Positions 60,048 through 64,000 of a stretch of 64,000 nucleotides of DNA are shown here, one piece after another. A program made the position numbers and the translations under genes. The notes beneath the pieces are model-generated. The model searched no databases and was not told where the DNA came from. It was given only the letters and a program-made list of their open reading frames with translations. Every line of letters starts with the position of its first letter. Positions within the stretch are counted from its first letter, which is position 1. Source of the stretch: Bacillota bacterium (GTDB lineage: Bacteria; Bacillota; Negativicutes; Sporomusales; Sporomusaceae); the NCBI GenBank assembly GCA_023388195.1, contig JAEWGR010000082.1, positions 1-64,000 of the forward strand, in the 5' to 3' direction.

Positions 60048-61937
60048 TCAAGGTATTACCGGTATCTTTACCCAAAATGTGGTACCTTCATTCTCCCGCG
60101 AATTAACGGTAATTTTGCCGCCGCAAATCTTTACTTCCTGTTTGACGAGCGCTAAACCAACCCCTCTGTTACCTTGTTTTGTGGAAAAACCACGTTGATA
60201 TATTTTTCGCTTATAAGGCTCAGGTATCCCTTTGCCCAAATCGCTTACCTTAATATTCAGATGCTGTTTACCCTCAAAGAGATATACATCTATCACCCGC
60301 CGTTCGGTAGGCAATTGCGCGACTGCCTCCATCGCATTGCTGATTAAGTTGCCTAATACGGTCACCATCGACAGGCTGCTGAACACAGGCGGTAAATCTC
60401 CCAGCTTGCTGCGGGGGTTAAGCCGGAGTACAATCCCCTGCTCACTGGACTGGCTGATTTTGCCGATAAGCAGTCCGGCTGTGGCTTGATCCTTGATGCG
60501 CTTAACAATCGAACTCACCAAATCCTGCTGACTTTTATACATCAGTGTAATTAGTTCAACCACCTTATCATACTGTTTCATCTGGATTAATCCGGATATC
60601 GCGTGCAGCTTATTGGCAAACTCATGGGACTGGGCCCGCATGGATTCCAGCAGGCTTTTTAACCCCACCAGCTCCTCTGCCAGTATTTTAACGTCCTGCT
60701 TGTCCCGGAAGGTGGCAATGGCCCCGATGACGACCCCGTCCACCAGCAGCGGCACTCTGTTGGTAATAATGACCTTCGTGCCGATTTCCTGCTCCTGGTC
60801 ATATTCGGCCTGTCTGTTTTTCAGCACAATCGGCAGCCGGGAGTTGGGAATAATATCACGGATATGCCGGCCGATAATATTATCGTCCCGGCCCAGCAGC
60901 CGCTTGGCTTCATGATTGGCCAAATCGATATAGCCGTCGGCATTGATGGCAACCACGCCTTCCCGCATACAATGCATAATTGCCCGCTTCTGCTCCAGGA
61001 TGACGGTTACTTCCTGAATCCGCTGCTGTAATTTGAAATCAGCATCACCATACAGCTGCGCGTTGTGCACGGCGATAGCCGCATGATTGGCAAAGGTCTC
61101 CAGCAGTTTTTGATCAACCGGCGTCGTACGCCGGTTTGACCGGTAGCCGATAATCAGAACGCCAATTGTCAGTTCCTGCAGATAAAGCTTGATTGCCTTT
61201 ACTGTCGAAAGACTCTCGTTTTTAAAGATATTATGCATATGATCTGACAATAAGTCTTCATAATTCCACTCCATAACCCCTGTTGAATAAGCAATGGTGT
61301 CGGCAATGACGGCCGACGAGCCGGCATCATGCCAGCCTGCCGTAACCGGTGCGTGGAGGCTCCCGTTTTTATCTATTAGCAAAATACTGCCGCAGTCAGC
61401 CTTAAATAGACGGATGGAACTGACGGCAATAAAGTCGAGGACTTCATTCAGATCAAGCGAAGAAGTGAGATAAGCCGTAATTTCATTAATTGTTCTTAAC
61501 TGCTCAAACTGCGCATACACCGTTTCTTCATACAGCGTAAAAAAATACTCCGAGACAAAAACCCGGACCCGGTCCAGCAAAGAATCAATCTCCCGGCGGT
61601 ACCTGTTCAGGCTGACCAGATCCTCTTTTAAATAAATGGACATGGCATCTTTAACAGCGGTTTCATATAAATCAAAAAAAGCCATAATATCAGACAAGCG
61701 GACGCCCTGCTCGAGGCGCAGTTTGCACATCCAGCTGATATGTACCGTAAGTGGGGTAAAGTTACTGCTCTGAACCGATTCTATGAGGGCTTCGGTCAGC
61801 TGACCAAGCTCTACAGCAAACTTGTCTCTTGGTATTTTGGCATAAGAAACCGGTTCGCCCTCCATATCCAGGCCGCAAATTGTACCTGTAATAATCTCAT
61901 GTTTGATTGATACCAGTATCCGTACCAGCCACCCCAT
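60048..61937 (-). CDS. Cytosolic sensor histidine kinase (GAF-PAS-CitA-type)
   Basis: A 629-residue kinase. Residues 1-150 form a helical input domain with no membrane segment. Residues 155-310 are a GAF domain (VLDFIAVSSIRLFKADCGSILLI). Residues 320-420 are a PAS domain (MREGVVAINADGYIDLANHEAKRLLG). The SpoOB-type dimerisation helix has the phosphorylated histidine in SHEFANKLHAISGLIQ. The ATPase domain has NLISNAMEAV, DLGKGIP and GVGLALVKQEVKICGGK. CitA/DcuS kinases usually sense ligands outside the cell; this one lacks that domain and should sense a cytoplasmic signal. Partner of the response regulator encoded next. Confidence 0.9.
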   Translation of the reverse strand: MGWLVRILVSIKHEIITGTICGLDMEGEPVSYAKIPRDKFAVELGQLTEALIESVQSSNFTPLTVHISWMCKLRLEQGVRLSDIMAFFDLYETAVKDAMSIYLKEDLVSLNRYRREIDSLLDRVRVFVSEYFFTLYEETVYAQFEQLRTINEITAYLTSSLDLNEVLDFIAVSSIRLFKADCGSILLIDKNGSLHAPVTAGWHDAGSSAVIADTIAYSTGVMEWNYEDLLSDHMHNIFKNESLSTVKAIKLYLQELTIGVLIIGYRSNRRTTPVDQKLLETFANHAAIAVHNAQLYGDADFKLQQRIQEVTVILEQKRAIMHCMREGVVAINADGYIDLANHEAKRLLGRDDNIIGRHIRDIIPNSRLPIVLKNRQAEYDQEQEIGTKVIITNRVPLLVDGVVIGAIATFRDKQDVKILAEELVGLKSLLESMRAQSHEFANKLHAISGLIQMKQYDKVVELITLMYKSQQDLVSSIVKRIKDQATAGLLIGKISQSSEQGIVLRLNPRSKLGDLPPVFSSLSMVTVLGNLISNAMEAVAQLPTERRVIDVYLFEGKQHLNIKVSDLGKGIPEPYKRKIYQRGFSTKQGNRGVGLALVKQEVKICGGKITVNSRENEGTTFWVKIPVIP

Positions 61938-61999
61938 TTGCCACCACCTGACCTGACTTCATGTTTTTTTGTTTTTTTATTTGTTTTTTTTGTAGTTTA

Positions 62000-62029
62000 T
62001 TGACTAGACTACTTACTATTACTTATTAT
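62000..62029 (+). promoter_or_regulatory. Promoter of small acidic protein gene
   Basis: TTGACT (62000-62005) and TATTAT (62024-62029) are 18 bases apart on the plus strand. It lies about 70 bases ahead of the coding start in a T-rich stretch (61960-62040). The same AT-rich stretch must also hold the divergent promoter for the kinase gene. Confidence 0.6.
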
Positions 62030-62100
62030 ATAACTATATTACAATATTTTCCACAGTAATTTTCTGATTTATCAAATTATAGTGACTGGAGGGAGCATAA

Positions 62101-62298
62101 GTGATGCCGAAGGAGCCGCAAACGGAAATTCCCCTGCCTGTTGAAACAGCCCCGGAAGTCGTTGAAGCCCTGGAAACAGTCCCCGAAGATGCAGGCACTG
62201 AGCCCTTGCCGCCAGGCTCGGTTAAACAAACGGTGAGCAAGGAATTGAAAGAGCTTGTAAAAAGTTATGTGGAATATGCGAAAAATGTAGATTTATAG
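62101..62298 (+). CDS. Small acidic proline-rich protein
   Basis: A 65-residue protein on the plus strand. GTG at 62101 (seven bases after GGAGGG) and ATG at 62104 (ten bases) are both possible starts. The first half is acidic and proline-rich (ETAPEVVEALETVPEDAGTEPLPPG), and the second half is a basic/amphipathic helix (KELKELVKSYVEYAKNVDL). Unknown function. It is 142 bases ahead of the pyruvate carboxylase gene and may share its mRNA. Its Shine-Dalgarno and divergence from the shadows on the other strand support it being real. Confidence 0.55.
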   Translation: MMPKEPQTEIPLPVETAPEVVEALETVPEDAGTEPLPPGSVKQTVSKELKELVKSYVEYAKNVDL

Positions 62299-62375
62299 AC
62301 TACGGCCCTCCATATTATTTATTATGATAACAGCAATGTTTTTCCCAATATTAGCTTGTGTTTTTTGTAAATCGG

Positions 62376-62388
62376 TGGTAAATTACCA
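62376..62388. promoter_or_regulatory. 13-bp palindrome upstream of pyruvate carboxylase gene
   Basis: TGGTAA-A-TTACCA, a perfect dyad with one central base, about 52 bases upstream of the ATG. It may be a repressor site or a chance AT-rich palindrome. Confidence 0.3.
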
Positions 62389-62440
62389 ATGACAGTTGTA
62401 TTTTTATCATGCACTATTGCTTGCATTGGGAGGGAATTAG

Positions 62441-64000
62441 ATGAAAAAAATTCAGACAGTACTTGTTGCCAATCGCGGCGAAATTGCCATCAGGGTTATA
62501 CGCGCCTGTAATGAGTTAGGAATACGCACAATTGCAATCTATTCCAAGGAAGATATTTTCTCATTGCACCGCTATAAAGCCGATGAAGCCTATTTAATCG
62601 GCGAGGATAAGAGCCCGGTTGATGCCTATCTGGATATTGAAGGCATACTGCAGATTGCCAAAAACCGCGGTGTAGATGCCATTCACCCCGGTTACGGCTT
62701 TCTGTCGGAAAACATTAATCTGGCCAAACGCTGTAAAGAAGAAGATATCATTTTTATTGGCCCGGACATAGAGCACTTAGCCATGTTTGGCGATAAAATA
62801 AATGCCCGTGCCCAGGCGGTGGCCGCAGGCCTGCCGGTAATCCCCGGCAGCAACGGCCCGGTAAACAGCGTCGATGATGTGAAAGCCTTTGCCCGGCAAT
62901 ATGGCTATCCGTTCATTATTAAAGCAATCTTAGGCGGCGGCGGCCGGGGAATGAGAATTGTCCGGACTGAGGCTGCGCTGGAAGAGTCTTATATGCGCGC
63001 CAAATCGGAAGCCAAAGCCTCGTTTGGCGATGACCAGATTTACCTTGAGCGCCTGCTTGAGTTCCCCAAACATATTGAGGTTCAGATTATGGGCGACCGG
63101 CACGGCAATATCATTCACCTCTATGAGCGGGATTGTTCCGTGCAGCGGCGCCATCAGAAAGTAATTGAGATTGCCCCCAGCATCTCTCTTCCCGACGAAT
63201 TGCGTCATGCTATCTGCAATGCCGCCGTTAAACTGATGAAAGCGGTTAAGTATGTCAGTGCCGGCACGGTTGAGTTTTTGGTTACACCGGACAGCCAGTT
63301 TTATTTTATTGAGGTTAATCCCCGTATCCAGGTTGAGCACACGATCACCGAGATGATCACCGGGATCGACATCGTTCAGGCTCAGTTATATATTGCCGAC
63401 GGTGCCCGCCTGAGCGACGAAAATATCGGCATCCCCAGCCAGGATTCCATAACCTGTAACGGCCATGCCATTCAGTGCCGGGTAACAACAGAAGATCCGG
63501 CTAATCAGTTTATGCCTGACACGGGTAAAATAACAGCCTATCGCAGCGGCGGCGGCTTTGGGGTGCGCCTTGATGCCGGCAATGCCTATGCCGGTTCGGT
63601 TATCACCCCTTACTACGATTCGTTGCTTGTCAAGGTCTCCACCTCCGGTCTCACCCATAAAAGCGCCATTGCGAAAATGAAACGCTGCCTCCATGAGTTC
63701 CGCATCCGCGGCATCAAATCCAACATCCCGTTTCTCTATAATGTTGTCAATCATCCAGACTTTCTGAGTGGTCATTATTACACCACTTTTATCGATACCA
63801 CCCCTGAACTCTTTGTTTTTCCCATCCCGCAGGACCGGGGAACTAAGCTGCTTAAGTACCTGGCCGAAACAACCGTTAACGGCTTTGAGGGACTTCCCAA
63901 GCGCGCCAAACCGGGATTTCCGCCGCTTAGACTTCCCAAAACCCCCACAAGCCCGCTGCCTGCCGGAACTAAACAAATTCTTGATCAGCGCGGACCAGAT
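62441..64000 (+). CDS. pyc: Pyruvate carboxylase, N-terminal part (truncated by window edge)
   Basis: 520 codons are visible before the right edge. The biotin carboxylase domain is complete: VLVANRGEIAIRVIRACNELGI, HPGYGFLSEN, ILGGGGRGMRIVR (ATP-grasp loop), ERLLEFPKHIEVQI and FIEVNPRIQVEHTITEMITGID. The linker after residue 460 (GTKLLKYLAETTVNGFEG and GTKQILDQRGPD) leads into the carboxyltransferase domain of pyruvate carboxylase rather than ending as in AccC. It makes oxaloacetate from pyruvate, ATP and bicarbonate. GGGAGG seven bases ahead of the ATG supports the start. Confidence 0.93.
   Translation, partial: MKKIQTVLVANRGEIAIRVIRACNELGIRTIAIYSKEDIFSLHRYKADEAYLIGEDKSPVDAYLDIEGILQIAKNRGVDAIHPGYGFLSENINLAKRCKEEDIIFIGPDIEHLAMFGDKINARAQAVAAGLPVIPGSNGPVNSVDDVKAFARQYGYPFIIKAILGGGGRGMRIVRTEAALEESYMRAKSEAKASFGDDQIYLERLLEFPKHIEVQIMGDRHGNIIHLYERDCSVQRRHQKVIEIAPSISLPDELRHAICNAAVKLMKAVKYVSAGTVEFLVTPDSQFYFIEVNPRIQVEHTITEMITGIDIVQAQLYIADGARLSDENIGIPSQDSITCNGHAIQCRVTTEDPANQFMPDTGKITAYRSGGGFGVRLDAGNAYAGSVITPYYDSLLVKVSTSGLTHKSAIAKMKRCLHEFRIRGIKSNIPFLYNVVNHPDFLSGHYYTTFIDTTPELFVFPIPQDRGTKLLKYLAETTVNGFEGLPKRAKPGFPPLRLPKTPTSPLPAGTKQILDQRGPD

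Noticed and set aside
1..64000. CRISPR arrays, insertion sequences, phage genes, integrases or rRNA genes.
   Set aside because: No regularly spaced repeats, transposase or integrase motifs or rRNA-like stretches were seen.

Overview
This window looks like chromosome of an anaerobic, Gram-negative-type Firmicute of the class Negativicutes, most likely a Sporomusa/Pelosinus-like member of the Sporomusaceae. That is inferred from an S-layer-homology (SLH) outer-membrane porin next to clostridial-style genes, ferredoxin-linked 2-oxoacid oxidoreductase, a molybdenum aldehyde oxidoreductase, and riboswitch and terminator styles typical of Firmicutes. Almost every gene is on the minus strand. I saw no transposase, integrase, phage gene or CRISPR array.

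Layout. (1) 1-2167: a partial YeiH-type transporter and an aspartokinase-like ACT-only protein behind a SAM-I riboswitch. (2) 2172-20811: a roughly 15-16 kb operon for a molybdopterin aldehyde oxidoreductase. It encodes a MoeA/MoCF-type protein, the Mop enzyme, a large FAD/FeS/CCG oxidoreductase, a methyltransferase, an XdhC protein, a MocA-like nucleotidyltransferase with an HD domain, a class V aminotransferase, a radical SAM protein, a PaaK-like CoA ligase, a phosphatase and several small proteins. It starts at a clear sigma-54 (-24/-12) promoter, and the adjacent upstream gene is an AcoR-type sigma-54 activator with a perfect palindrome at its end that can serve as the enhancer. (3) 21131-46173: a metal-homeostasis region. 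It holds nikABCDE, a second NikA, an HMA-like small protein, a cytoplasmic binding-protein-like protein, an SLH porin, a FecBCD-type importer, two ABC exporter-fold half-transporters, a Gate-domain membrane protein, two methyltransferases, and a Zn/Cd P-type ATPase with its ArsR/CadC repressor. Several of these units have long leaders with terminators. (4) 46229-50830: tRNA-Cys, a GNAT, an ornithine/alanine racemase-family enzyme, thiW-thiM and a CLC channel. (5) 50837-61937: HPP protein, small membrane protein, lactate-permease-family transporter, a four-subunit 2-oxoacid:ferredoxin oxidoreductase, a CDC48-type AAA ATPase, and a CitB-type two-component system. The oxidoreductase alpha subunit has YPIRP instead of YPITP plus matching arginine/aspartate positions, so I call it an oxalate oxidoreductase. 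(6) 62101-64000, plus strand: a small acidic protein and the start of pyruvate carboxylase.

How it fits together: the organism appears equipped to oxidise aldehydes and oxalate or related acids with ferredoxin as electron carrier, to convert pyruvate to oxaloacetate, and to secure nickel and other metals for such enzymes. The least understood parts are the accessory enzymes of the aldehyde oxidoreductase operon, the structured 5' leaders at 33.1-33.5, 40.2-40.4 and 43.1-43.26 kb, and the substrate of the 33.7-43.0 kb transport cluster.
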